Shown here in pieces: positions 42,143-54,149 of a stretch of 64,000 nt of DNA. The notes below the pieces were generated by a model. That model did no database searches. It was not told the origin of the DNA and was given only the letters and a program-made list of their open reading frames with translations. Source of the stretch: Musa acuminata AAA Group (lineage: Eukaryota; Streptophyta; Magnoliopsida; Zingiberales; Musaceae); assembly GCF_036884655.1 (NCBI RefSeq), contig NC_088345.1:26639501-26703500 (forward strand), read 5' to 3'. Position 1 is the stretch's first letter. Every line of letters starts with the position of its first letter. The position numbers and the translations under genes were made by a program.

Positions 42143-43101
42143 TGTTAGGATCAAGAGCACTAAGAGGGGGGGGGGTGAATTAGTGCAACAGAAATCTTTC
42201 AACGATAAAACACGTTCAAACGATAAAAACGATTTCGGTGTGAAAGCCGATTCTAACATTACTTTAACTTAAGATCAAGCGAGATGACATTAAAATCAAT
42301 CTATGAAGGCAGTTTGCAGTTATGAAGAAAACCAGAATATAAGCGCAAATTGAAATACGACGTTCGTACGAAGAAGCTGATTTACATCTAAATGCTGATT
42401 CGTAAATCACTTGATTAGGCGAGATGCAGTTTAAGCAAGGATATAAAGGTAGTTTGCAGTTATGATTGAAATCAAAACGTAAACACAAACTGAAATATGA
42501 TGATCGTACGAAAAAATAGATTTACGTCTAAATGCTGATTCGGAAAGTGCAAAGCTTGAAACCCAATCGTATATGCGCAGAAAGCAGTAAGCTTTAGAGG
42601 AAGTTTGCAGTAAAGATAATATACTCAAAGTAAATGCAAATCGAGATTTAGATTGGTTCGGTCAATCTTGACCTACTCCACTTTTGGCTTCCTCCACCGA
42701 CGAGGTCACCGACGTCAACTAGAGGCCTTCCTTCAATAGGCGAAGGCCAACCACCCTTTTACAGTTTCACTCCTTTTGACGGGCTTAGGAGACAACCCTT
42801 ACAGAATTTTCTCTCCTCTCTTTACAACTCAGAACTTGGAAGAACAGAGGGAGAAGAACTTTTGGCCTTTACAATAATTTTGAGCTCTAAGAATCACAGA
42901 AAAAGATCAAGATTTCGGTGTAGGTTCATGCTCTTTCAGTGCTGAATGGGTGGGGTATTTATAGGCCCCAACCCAGTTCAAATTTGGAGCTCAAAACTAT
43001 CAATTCTCAAAATTCCAGGATCAGACGGTTGCACCTCTTGACTGGAGCGGTTGCACCGCCTGGCAGAGCTCGAAGACTGAGCCTATGGGCGGTGCTACCT
43101 C
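42143..43101 (-). repeat. Extra partial LTR beyond the 3' LTR
   Basis: 959 bp, TGTTAGGATC to GGTGCTACCTC, same order as the first 960 bp of 43102-44736 but clearly diverged. It contains a 10-base G run at about 42167-42176. It ends in the GGTTGCACC repeat cluster, where the full LTR begins. Confidence 0.82.
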
Positions 43102-44736
43102 TATTAGGATCAAGAGCACTAAGAGTGGGGAGGGGTGAATTAGTGCAGCGGAAATTTTTCAGTGTTTAAAATCGAAAGCTGCGTTCGTTTGATAAAAAAC
43201 AATTTCGATGTAAAAGCCGATTCTAAGATTACTTAAGATTAAGAGAGATGACGTTAAAGTAAATCTACAAAGGCAGTTTGCAGTTTATGATGAAAATCAG
43301 AATGCAAGCACAAATTGAAATGCGACGTTTGTACGATAATACCAATTTATGTCTAAATGACAATTTTGAAGATACTAAACTTTGAGATATGTTTTATACA
43401 TGCGCAGAAGGCAGTTTGCAGTTATGATTGAAATCAAGAAGTAAACATAAACTGAAATGTAATGATCGTACGAAAAAGCCGATTTACGTCTAAACGCAGA
43501 TTCGGAATGTTCCGAACTTAGAAATTCGTTCGTAAAAGCGCAGAAGGCAGTAGCTATTTAGGAGGTTTGCAGTAAAGATAAAATGCTCAAAGTAAATGCA
43601 AACCGAGATTTAGAGTGGTTCGGTCAATCTTGACCTACTCCACTTTTGGCTTCCTCCACCGACGAGGTCACCGACGTCAACTAGAGGCCTTCCTTCAATA
43701 GGCGAAGGCCAACCACCCTTTTACAGTTTCACTCCTTTTGACGGGCTTAGAAGACAACCCTTACAGAAATTTTCTCTCCTCTCTTTACAACTCAAAACTT
43801 TGAAGAACAGAGGGAGGAGAACTTTTGGCCTTTACAACAATTTTGAGCTCTAAGAATCACAGAAAGATATCAAGATTTCGAGTGTAAGTTGCTACCTTTC
43901 AGTGCTGAATGGGTGGGGTATTTATAGGCCCCAACCTAGTTCAAATTTGGAGCTCAAAACTGTCAATTCCCGGAATTCTGGGATCAGGCGGTTGCACCTC
44001 CTGACTGGGGCGGTTGCACTGCCTATTAGAGCTCGAAGACTGAGCCTTTGGGCGGTGCCACCTCTGTCAGGGGCAGTTGCACCTCTCTGCCAGAGCTCGA
44101 AGACCGAGCTCAGGCTGTTGCACCTCCTGACTGGGGCAGTTGCACCACCTGCCAGAGCTCAAAGACCGAGCTTAGGCGATGCTACCTCTTGCCTTGGGCG
44201 GTTCAACCGCTTGGCAGAAATCAGGGTCCGAATGGGTTGATCCATTCGGCCCAATTTGGGTTTTTCAGGGGCCCAATTGCCCCAAGATTAAGTTAATGGG
44301 ATCACCTCCCATTTCCAACTTAATCATTGTGCTAACTACAATTTTTCCTAAGACATTTACTGCAACTTGCTCCGGTGCGTCAATCGCTTCTTCCGGTGAG
44401 CTTCCAGCGAACTTCCGTCGATCATCCGATGAACCCTCGGTGATGCTCCTGCGGACTTCCGACAAACTCCTGGACTTGCGACGATTCACTTGGCGAGTTC
44501 CGACGAGCTTCTTTAGCAAGCTTATGGACTTCTCGGATTTGTTCCCATAGAACCTTCGACGATTGTCCGAACTTCCGTCAAACTCTCGAACTCCCAACGT
44601 GATCATTGTCTTGACTCCGGCGCAACTCCTACTGCATGTCTTACTTTCATCGTAGTTAATCCTGCACACTTATCTCAACATATAGATTAGATAATAAATG
44701 ACAATTGACTTCATCATCAAAATTTGAGATTCAATA
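43102..44736 (-). repeat. 3' LTR of the copia element
   Basis: 1635 bp, TATTAGGATC (decayed TGTTAGG) to GATTCAATA. The repeat cluster at 43985-44215 uses units such as GGTTGCACCTCCTGACTGGG instead of the GGTACC palindromes in the other Sirevirus LTRs. TATTTATAGGCC near 43918 is TATA-like. Confidence 0.85.
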
Positions 44737-45597
44737 ATCTCCCCCTTTTTGATGATGACAATCAATTGATAATGGAGTTAACCTTAACACCCCCTGTCTA
44801 TATGCCATACTTGAGATAAGTCATTCTTGAATTCAAAACCTAAGAATTCAAGAGACATATTGATAAGTTAAAATCATTTGAACTTATCAATACTCCCATC
44901 ATGATTCCCATCATGATGTATCTCTTTAAAGAATGTCAAGGCTTGACATTCATTTTCAAATATAACAAGTTTGAATGATGGTAATAGTAGCAATTCATCA
45001 TATTATAAGATATCAACATGTAAAGCTGCGAAGTAAGATTTTGATATCATTACATGATGTACACATTTCAAATATTTTAGCAAGTATTGCATTTCATCAC
45101 ATGGTAAGATATCAACTCGTAGAATTTCGATGCAAGTTTTTTTTTTTTTTTGATATCTTAACGCGATACAAACAAGGCATAATGCAAATTAATCATAGCA
45201 TCTGTTCATATATCTCTTGGTGATGCAAGCATGACATAATCATAGCATTAGTGTTTATAGCATCAATTCATATATTTCTCTCCCTTTGTCATCAACAAAA
45301 AGCATGGTAGTTGTGATACCAGGAGAACAATATAAGCAAATTATCAAGCTTATAAAGGAAGGCATGATACGTAGATTGCTTTGAATACTTCTTCCTTTTT
45401 TTTGTTATAATCTTTTTGCATGAAGGAGGAAAGCCATTTGTGATACCAGCTATTTGTGAGTTTACTTTGAGTCAAGATATGTGTGTGAAACAACTTTTTG
45501 CAAGTAAAAATATTATCATCCATATTTCAAGATGGAATTAATAAGCAGGAATCATTTCATCAAATCCATTTCAGAAAAAATATTTTTCATATGAGTG

Positions 45598-46363
45598 TAT
45601 GAGAAAATCTGATTTTTAGCATTCCAATTGTTAAGTGAATCCGAAAATGAAATGAACTCTTTCATGCATTTGGACAAGACTATGCTATAGATTTTCAAAT
45701 ACAATCATGAAGACAAAACATTTTTGTATTCAACACATAATTTTCAACATGTTATTTAGGCATGTAATGGCAATCAAGTGATTTGATCATTCAATAAAGT
45801 CCAAAAAATAATTTTAACTAGTTTATGTATTCGGACACATCAACATTCCTAATTCTCTTCTTATGAAATCAAATTGCTCTTCACTTAGAGGTTTTGTTAA
45901 AATATCAGCTAGTTGATGTTTTGTATCAATGAACTCTATGATTACGTCATGATTAGTAACATGATGTCTCGTATAAAATGTATGAGAAAATCCAATTTTT
46001 AGCATTCCAATTGTTAAGCGAATCCGAAAATGAAATGAACTCTTTCATGCATTCGGACAAGACTATGCTACAGATTTTCAAATACAATCATGAAGACAAA
46101 ACATTTTTGTATTCAACACATAATTTCCAACATGTTATTTAGGCATGTAATGGCAATCAAGTGATTTGATCATTCAATAAAGTCCAAAAAATAATTTTAA
46201 CTAGTTTATGTATTCGGACACATCAACATTCCTAATTCTCTTCTTATGAAATCAAATTGCTCTTCACTTAGAGGTTTTGTAAAAATATCAGCTAGTTGAT
46301 GTTTAGTATCATTGAACTCTATGATTACATCATGATTAGTAACATAATCTCGTATAAAGTGAT
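45598..46363 (-). repeat. 383-bp tandem duplication over the end of pol
   Basis: Units about 45598-45980 and 45981-46363. The offset is 383 bp at several points (GAGAAAATC at 45601 and 45984; final pol codon at 45823 and 46206). The duplicate repeats the RNase H C-terminus and 200 bp of the following non-coding tail. Confidence 0.85.
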
Positions 46364-46580
46364 GTCTAATATCAATATGTTTTGTTCTTGAGTGTTGTAT
46401 ATGATTCTTTGTTAAGCATATTGCACTTATGTTATCACATTTAATAGGAATATTTTTAAGATGAACTTTATAATCTTCTAAGGTGTTTTTCATCCATACA
46501 ACTTGTGCACAGCATGCACTTATTGCAATATATTCAGCTTCGGTTGTTGATAGTGTAACTGAGTTTTGTTTCTTAGATGA
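46206..46580 (-). pseudogene. copia RNase H end of pol
   Basis: Continues the RT frame after the TAG at 46581: SSKKQNSVTLSTTEAEYIAI, KNHIQHSRTKHIDIRHHFIR, then DTKHQLADIFTKPL and the C-terminus GMLMCPNT. The TEAEY and ADIFTKPL signatures are those of copia RNase H. Part of the C-terminus is repeated at 45823-45980 by a tandem duplication. Confidence 0.85.
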
Positions 46581-47654
46581 CTAGGAAACAAGGGCATGTC
46601 CTAAAAAATGACATGTTCCTGATGTGCTTTTTCTATCTAGTCTACAGCCAGCAAGGTCCGCATCAGCATAAGCAATTAACTCAAGATTCTCTGATTTTGG
46701 GTACCATAATCCTAGATTCGTGGTACCATTAAGATATCTAAGTATTCTTTTAACTGCTTTGAGATAAGATATCTTAGGGTTTGATTGAAATCTAGCACAA
46801 AGTCCTACACTGAACATGATGTAAAGTAAACTTCCTATCATACCCCTATAAGTTTTTTGATCGAAGCTTTCTCCACTTTCATCAATTTCTAACTTAGTAG
46901 AAGTGCTTATAGGAGTGTTATTAGCCTTTGAGTTATTCATATTAAACTTTTTTAGTAAATTCATAGCATATTTAGTTTGACTAATAAAGATGCTATTGCT
47001 TAGTTGTTTGATTTGTAAGCCTAAGAAGAATGTTAATTCTCCCATTAAACTCATTTCGAATTCAAGACTCATAGTTTTAGCAAACGATTCATAAAGAGAT
47101 TCATTCGTGGAACCAAAGATAATATCATCAACATAAATATGAACAATGAGAAAATTATTTTCAAAATTCTTGATGAATAATGTAGTATCAACCTTGCCTT
47201 TTGTGAAATTATTTTCAATAAGAAAAGAACTAAGTCTCTCATACCATGCCCTCGGGGCTTGTTTTAAACCATAGAGAGCTTTAGTTAATCTAAATACATG
47301 ATTAGGGAGGCTATTATTTTCAAATCCAGGAGGTTGTTCAACATAGACTTCTTCAGAAATAAAGCCATTAAGAAAAGCGCTTTTAACATCCATTTGAAAC
47401 AACTTAAAATTATTACTACTAGCATAGGCATGGAGCATCCTTATGGCTTCTAATCGAGCCACAGGAGCGAAGGTTTCTTCGTAATCGATACTTTCTTCTT
47501 GGTTGAAACCTTTGGCCACTAATCTAGCCTTGTTTCTAACCATGATACCATTTTCATCTTGCTTGTTTCTAAAGACCCATTTAGTACCAATAACTAAATG
47601 GTTATTTAGCCTAGGAACAAGCTTCCACACCTCATTTCTCTCAAATTGATTCAA
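46581..47654 (-). pseudogene. copia reverse transcriptase, domain intact
   Basis: 357 residues: [61 protein letters not shown], and the active site [12 protein letters not shown] (codons at 47135-47121), then FFLGLQIKQ and GMIGSLLYI. Upstream the frame is closed by TAA at 47657-47655; it ends at TAG 46583-46581. The domain itself is uninterrupted, but it cannot be made as part of a full polyprotein. Confidence 0.88.
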
Positions 47655-47783
47655 TTAATCTTGCATTGCCATAATCCATGAATCATCTTTCATGGCTTCG
47701 TCAACACATTTGGGTATAATTTGGGAGAGAAAAGTGGCGTTCGCATAAAAATTTTTAAGAGAAGATCATGTTTGAACCCCCTT

Positions 47784-49260
47784 TCATGTGTCTCCTAAGA
47801 TTAGCTCCTTAGGATGAGCATCTACATACTTCCAATCCTTGGGTAAGGATGTTTCGAAAGTGGATGCATCCAACTTGCTAGTTGGAGACAGGGTTTCATT
47901 TAAATTCAAGGAATCAAAATTAACATCATCATCAAAATCGTTTTTTCTGATTTCGGAAATCTCATTGAAAACAACATGAATGGATTTTTCAATAATTAAG
48001 GTTCTTTTATTGAAGATACGAAAAGCTTTAGAAACCGAAGAATAACCAAGAAAGATTCCTTCATCGGATTTAGCATCAAATTTTCCTAAGTTATCATTTT
48101 CATTCAAGATAAAATACTTACACCCAAAGACTTTAAAATATGAAACATTGGGTTTTTTGTTGTTCCATAACTCATAAGGAGTTTTGGTGAGTAAGGGTCT
48201 TACCAGAACTCTATTCAAAATATAGCATACGATGTTTACGACTTCGGCCCAAAAATATTTGGGTAGGCTATGTTCATTCAACATGGTTCTTGCCATTTCT
48301 TGTAAATTTCGATTTTTTCTTTCTACTACTCCATTTTGTTAAGGATTTCTTGGAGTAGAGAAATTATGGTTGTATCCATTGAGTTCACAAAATTCTTGGA
48401 AATCATGGTTTTGAAATTCTCCACCGTGATCACTTCTAATTGACGAAATCATAGACCCCTTTTCATTTTGAACAAGTTTACAAAACTTGATAAAATATCT
48501 AAAGCATTCATTTTTCTGTTTTAAGAAGTAAGTCCATGTATATCTGCTATAGTCATCCATAATGACGAAGGCGTATTTGCTACCTCCTAGACTTGATGTA
48601 GAGATTGGTCCGAACAAGTCCATATGGATCAATTGTAAGGGCCTATAGGTGCTTATTTGATTCTTAGATTTGAAACTACCCTTAATTTGTTTACCTAATT
48701 GGCAAGCATCACATACATTATCTTTGATGAACTTGATATGAGAAATTCCTCTTACAAGTTCTTTAGATGATATTTGAGTTATTAGTTTCATGCTAGCATG
48801 ACCTAATCTTCTATGCCATAGCCAAGCATCCTCATTCAAAACCAAAAAACACATTTCATTACACAAATCATTGATGTCAATAGTGTATACATTATTTTGT
48901 TTTAATGCAATAATAGACATATTTTTGTGTGGTTTTTCAATGATGCAAGCAGTAGATTCGAATCTGACAATGTATCCTTTATCACATAATTGACTAATGC
49001 TCAAGAGGTTATGTTTTAGACCATTAACTAACAAAACATCTTCAATAAAGAAGTTGGATTTGTTACCTATGGTTCCTTTGCCAATGATTTTACCCTTGTT
49101 GCTGTCTCCGAATGTGACATAGCCTTCGTCTATGCTTGTGAGCTTAGAGAATTGAGATGGATCTCCGGTCATATGCCTTGAGCATCCACTATCAAGGTAC
49201 CATCTCTTGCTCCTAGCTTGCGATGGTATAGGTTTCTACAAGAAAGGATGATTTTTAGGA
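47784..49260 (-). pseudogene. copia protease and integrase, nonsense-mutated
   Basis: Protease WYLDSGCSRHMTG near 49205-49167 (Asp-Ser-Gly active site), with a stop upstream in the linker. Pre-integrase zinc motif WLWHRRLGHASMKL then CDACQLGK. Integrase core LIHMDLFGPIST (first catalytic Asp), SIRSDHGGEF (second Asp). A TAA at 48341-48339 interrupts just before the GVVERKNR block that holds the catalytic Glu. The frame continues at 48296-47784 with MARTMLNEHSLPKYFW to LGDT. Further TGA codons follow to 47760. Confidence 0.85.
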
Positions 49261-49280
49261 ACCCATTTGCTTTTGGGTGC

Positions 49281-50772
49281 CTAAAAAATAGATCTATATT
49301 GTTTATCATGTTGCATAGAATTTGTCATGGTTCCTTTAGGAACCCAAATTAATTTATTCGGACTAATTTTCTTGAATGGACAATAATGCGTTTTGTGTCC
49401 AAATTTGTAACAAAAGTTGCATTTGCTTTGGTGTCGAACATGTAAGATGGGGCCTTTTATGAATGTGGTTGGATTTTGGTGAGGACTTCTCACAAATCCA
49501 ATTCCACTTCTTTTAGGAACGTGACCCTTGTTTGCAAGGATCATGTTCAATGACTTGCTACCAACCTCGAATTTCTTCAAGGTGTCCTTAAGTAGCAAGT
49601 TTTTCTTTTGGAGAGTTTCTAGATCATGGCATTTTATACATGAGCCTAAACTATCATGATATTCAGCTTTTAACTTATCAAAATTACAAGTAAGACTGTT
49701 ATGCTCCTTTTTTAGCAATTTGTATTTTCTACTAATAATCTTGCATTCATCAAATAAGTCATGGAAGGCATTTAATAATTCATCAAATGATAAATCGGCA
49801 TCTATTAAATTCGTTACCTCCTCTCCGATGGCCATTAAGGCGTAGTGAGCAACTTGCTCGGTGTTGGACTCATCTTCTTCGGACGCGCTCGAGTCATCCC
49901 ACGTTGCTTTGAGTGCCTTCTTCTTTGATGTTCTCTTTTTGGCTTGGGGACAATCACTCTTATAGTGTCCCGGCTTTTTGCACTCATAGCAAATAACTTG
50001 GTCCTTCTTGGGTTCAAGTTTATTTTTTATGTCATTCTTAAACTTGTTTCTTTTAATGATTTTTTTAAATTTTCTTGTTAGAAGTGCCAAGTTATCGTCA
50101 CAGTCCTCATCACTTGAGTTTTCTCTCAAGTGGTCTTCTGAAGTTCTAAGTGTCATATCCTTCCTGTTCTTTAGAAGGATGTCTTCTTGCTCTTCATGAG
50201 CTTTGCAAGTCATCTCGTAGGTCATTAATGACCCGATTAGTTCTTCAAGAGGGAAGTTGCTTAGATCTTTTTGCCTCTTGAATTGCATTGACTTTAGGAT
50301 CCCAACTCTTAGGAAGGGATCTTAGAATCTTATTTACGAGCTCAAAATTCAAAAAACTTTTTCCGAGTCCTTTTAGACCGTTGACGACATCCGTGAAACA
50401 GGTAAACATGTCACTAATGGTTTCACTCGGTTTCATCCGGAAAAGTTCGAAAGAATGTAACAAAAGATTGATTTTTGACTCTTTCACTCTACTTGTGCCT
50501 TCGTGAGTCACTTCGAGTGTGTGCCAAATATCAAATGCGGTTTCACAAGTCGAAACACGGTTAAACTCGTTTTTATCAAGTGCACAAAATAAGGCATTCA
50601 TAGCCTTTGCATTAAGAGCGAAAGCCTTCTTCTCCAATTCATTACAATCGATCATTGGAAGAGAAGGCTTCAAAAATCTATTTTCGACAAGATTCCAAAG
50701 TTCAAAATGCATAGAAATAAGAAAGATCCTCATTCGGGTCTTCCAATAGGTGTAGTCCGTCCCATTGAACAT
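49281..50772 (-). pseudogene. copia gag with two zinc knuckles, one frameshift
   Basis: The capsid protein part of the element. The first part (50772-50245) begins MFNGTDYTYWKTRMRIFLIS and has the gag core. A frameshift in an A-run near 50265 moves the frame to the second part (50288-49281). That part holds two CX2CX4HX4C knuckles, CYECKKPGHYKSDC (near 49990) and CNFCYKFGHKTHYC (near 49425), linked by an acidic Ser-rich stretch. Two knuckles and a long gag fit a Sirevirus. Upstream of the start lies the PBS. Confidence 0.85.
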
Positions 50773-50865
50773 GGGTGGACGTGTAATAGAACTCTTGGTT
50801 TCCGGTGTATGCCATCTCTCTTGGGTTTTAATCCATTAGAGAGTTAACCCCGCTCTGATACCAAT

Positions 50866-51131
50866 TGTTAGGATCAAGAGCACTAAGAGGGGGGGGTGAA
50901 TTAGTGCAGCGGAAATCTTTCAGCGATACCATTGAACATGGGTGGACATGTAATAGAATTAGTGCACTTTCGTCGAACTCTCGAACTCCCAACGTGATCA
51001 TTGTCTTGACTCTGGCGCAACTCCTGCTGTATGTCTTACTTTCATCGTAGTTAATCCTGCACACTTATCTCAACATATAGATTAGATAACAGATGACAAT
51101 TGACTTCATCATCAAAATCTGAGATTCAACA
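50866..51131 (-). repeat. Internally deleted 5' LTR with copied filler
   Basis: 266 bp instead of about 1.6 kb. The first 60-odd bases match an LTR start and the last 160 match an LTR end. Between them, about 50930-50958, lies CCATTGAACATGGGTGGACA, a copy of the gag start at about 50760-50790. Confidence 0.82.
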
Positions 51132-51929
51132 CTAAACAGTGACCCAAGAGATGGCACCATCGTAGCACAGTCTTTAAGACTATATCAGGTGGTGGTACCA
51201 CCCAGTGGCCTAGTGCCAAGCAGTGGTACCGTCAGATTGGCCAGTGGTACCACCCAACATAGGCGGTGGTCCTGCTCGATCCTAGGAAACCTAGGATGAG
51301 ATGTTTTTAGGCTCCAAGTTTGAATTAACTTGAGGCCTATAAATACTCCTCTCATCCCTGGTTAACATACACAAGACTTGAGAGTAAAAATAGAAAGAAA
51401 TACTGTTGCAATCTTGTGTGAACTCCTCTCAAAAGTTCTAAGTGTTAGAATAGTTTGAGAGAGGAATAAGTGGAGGTGTAAGGGTTATCTCCTAAACCCG
51501 ATAAAAGGAGAATCAAGTTGTAAAAGGTAGTTGGTCTTCGCCTATTGAAGGAAGACCGATAGTGGATGCCGGTGGCCTCGACAAAAGAGGAATCGACAAA
51601 GTGGATGTATGTCGTGATGATCGAACCACTCTAAAATCTAGTTTGCATTTCTTCTTGAGCAATTTACTTTACTGCAAACCATTTTACTTGCTTATTGCCT
51701 TTAATACATTTACAAACACGCTTTCAAGTTAAGTATTTCTTAGTTCGGCTTTTATCGTACAAAGAGGTTTTCAGAACCGATATATTTTACCGCTGCACTA
51801 ATTCACCCCCCCTCTTAGTGTCAACCCATTTCCTAACAATTGGTATCAGAGCCTCATTTTCTCATTTGGTTTAACACCTAAAGAGAAATGACTCGTTTCG
51901 CTTTCAAGAGGGTTACTCTCTCATTCGTC

Positions 51930-52615
51930 CTTCCTTTTTCAATGGGACAAACTACACTTATTAGGAAACTTGAATGAGAGTTTGGTTGCTTTCATTGAAT
52001 CTCGATTTATGGCACATAGTCGAATTTGGTTTTCAAAGGTCTTTTCTTCCAATGAACCATTGAAATGATTTGGAGAAGAAGACTTTTTTTCGAAATGCAA
52101 AGGCTATAAATGCCTTGTTTTGTGCCTTAGATAAAACCGAGTTTAATTAGGTTCCTATGTGTGAAACAACTTTTGACATATGGCGCACTCTTGAAATCAC
52201 ACATGAAGGCACTAGCAAAGTTAAATATTCAAAAATCAACTTTTTAATACATGATTTTAAACTTTTTCGAATGAAGTCGAGCAAAACCATTATTGACATA
52301 TACACTCATTTTACGGATGTCGTCAATGGTTTAAAAGCTCTTGGTAAATGCTTTTTAAATTTTGAACTCATTAACAAGATTTTAATATCTCTTTCTAAAA
52401 ATTGGAATTCGATAATAACGACTATTCAAGAATTAAAAAACTGGAATACTTTTTTGATCGAAGAACTTATCGGGTCTTTAATGATCTATAAAATGACTAA
52501 TGTGGCACTTGACGAACATGAGAACCTGTTCTTTAACAGGAAGGATTTTGAACTTATCGAGTCACTTTCATTACTGTTCTTTAACAGTAATGAAAGTGAC
52601 TTTTTTGGTTTTTAA
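51930..52615 (+). pseudogene. Broken gag of the pol-less Sirevirus
   Basis: Copia-type gag (UBN2-like). A decayed start near 51935 (FNGTNYTY) is followed by stops; then the open frame 52157-52615 reads CETTFDIWRTLEITHEGTSK, IYTHFTDVVNGLKALGKCFL and FLIEELIGSLMIYKM, matching gag of the fuller copy at 50772-50245 by eye. It ends FFGF before the zinc-knuckle part. The last residues come from a local inverted repeat around TTACTGTTCTTTAACAGTAA (52572-52591). Confidence 0.8.
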
Positions 52616-54149
52616 ACATTGACGTATATTTTTATTTGGCATAAATAAAATAAATTACATGAATTGAAACAACTAAAAAGAGGAAAGGTTTCTCCTTGAA
52701 AAATTTATTTTTCCCTACTTTATTGACTTTTCAAAAAGAAGACACTAATGAACCTATTTTTATGAATCTCTTGTACCATGAAAATGATTTTGATGAGTAA
52801 AATTTGAATGACTTTTTATCCAAATCTTTCACATATTCTTGAGATTTATGAATCAAAATCTTATATCTCCTATGCTTCTTTTTGTCATTTACAGATGAGA
52901 AAAATTATCCAAATGAATCATAAATATTCATGAATTGATTATAACTTGAAAGATTTATTATGAATCAAGATTTTTTTAATCGATCTCTTATGATTCTACT
53001 TGTTATCTTCTTAAGAGGAGATTTTCTAAATGAATTTTATTTTTTCTTGTGAGTTCTTGGATTTATTACTTGAGATTTTTTTAAGATCTCTTCTTTGTAC
53101 ACCTATGATTTTTACTCTTGATATTTTATTTAAAGAAGAGATTTACTATATGAATCATGTCTATCAGTATTCACATGATATTTGATATTATCTTTCATGA
53201 CATGATGTGTAAATTCCTTTGTATTTGTGATTGTAAACCTCATGTTAAAAGTAGAGCATTGATGTAAAAATTATATTCTTCCACTCTACTTCTTTCTTGA
53301 TTACAATAAAGGGGAGAAAAAAAATTGCTAGTTTGAATGTTAAATTTAGCCAAATTGTAAAAAATGCATAAACTCTCCTTATACATTCTTTTTCAGATCA
53401 TGATCTTGATTTCTCAAATTTTAGACTTGAATCTTCTTTTTGAATCAAGATTATTTTTCCTATTATACTTTCTTGTCAAAAATGATATATAATCTTTTGA
53501 CATTTATTTTTGTTGTTTACCTTTGTCATGTTTTGAAAATTATTGTAAAGGGAAAAGAATTACAACATTGTATTCTTCCCTTCTTTTTGACATTAACAAG
53601 GGGAAGAAATTTTGCTAGCTCATCTTGCAAAATTTAGAAACTTGCACTTTGTAAAGGAAGCAAAATTGCTCGCTCAAACATTGCAAAGGAAGTAAAAATT
53701 TGCTAGCTTACAAATTGCAAGGAGAAAGAAGTGCTATCTTGCTTATCTCAAGGAGCAAAACTTGCTAACTTGCACTTCTAACAAAACTTACAAACTTGTA
53801 TATTTCAAGAAGCAAGAGTTACTTTTCTTAAACATCTCAAAATTGCTAGCTTGCATGTTTTAAAATATTATGAAATTTGCTAGCTTGCATGATGATCAAA
53901 CTTAAGATTTATAATGCAATGATTTGATCTTGTATGTCTATACACTAGAAAGTTACACTTCTCCTTTTTGTTGATGACAAAGGGGGAGAAGTATGATGTT
54001 ATGCGTAAGTTTATGATAACATGTTGCTTGAATTTTTGAATTCAGGAGTCTTTATCAATATGGCATATTGATAGGGGGAGTTTGTTTAAACTCTGGGAGT
54101 TTGTTTTAACTCCGTAATCAATTTGTTGTCATCTAAAAAAGGGGGAGAT
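52616..54149 (+). other. Non-coding tail of the pol-less Sirevirus, with two polypurine tracts
   Basis: AT-rich. 53610-53900 is a series of degenerate words around TTGCTAGCTTGCA and CAAGGAG(C)AAA. It matches the minus-strand region 62760-60900 of the second pol-less copy, for example AACTAAAAAGAGGAAAGG versus AACTAAAAAGTGGAAAAT. AAAGGGGGAGAAG at about 53980 is an extra polypurine tract ahead of the main one at 54135, as known for Sireviruses. Confidence 0.7.

Larger units (their letters stand above)
42143..51131 (-). mobile_element. Near-complete Sirevirus-type copia element
   Basis: Perfect target duplication CTAAA (42138-42142 and 51132-51136). On the minus strand: shortened 5' LTR 51131-50866, PBS (TTGGTATCAGAGC, about 50864-50852), gag, protease, integrase, reverse transcriptase, RNase H, a 1.1-kb tail, polypurine tract AAAAAGGGGGAGAT (about 44751-44738), 3' LTR 44736-43102, and then an extra partial LTR 43101-42143. 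Coding damage is limited to a few stops and one or two frameshifts, making this the best preserved element here. It sits inside the 5' LTR of the pol-less Sirevirus. Confidence 0.88.
41368..51838 (+). repeat. 5' LTR of pol-less Sirevirus (split by copia insertion)
   Basis: TATTGAATCTCG (decayed TGTTGAATC) to TTCCTAACA, with the copia element 42143-51131 in the middle. The second part carries GGTGGTACCACC at 51191-51202 and a CCTATAAATACTCC promoter-like motif near 51337. Confidence 0.8.
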
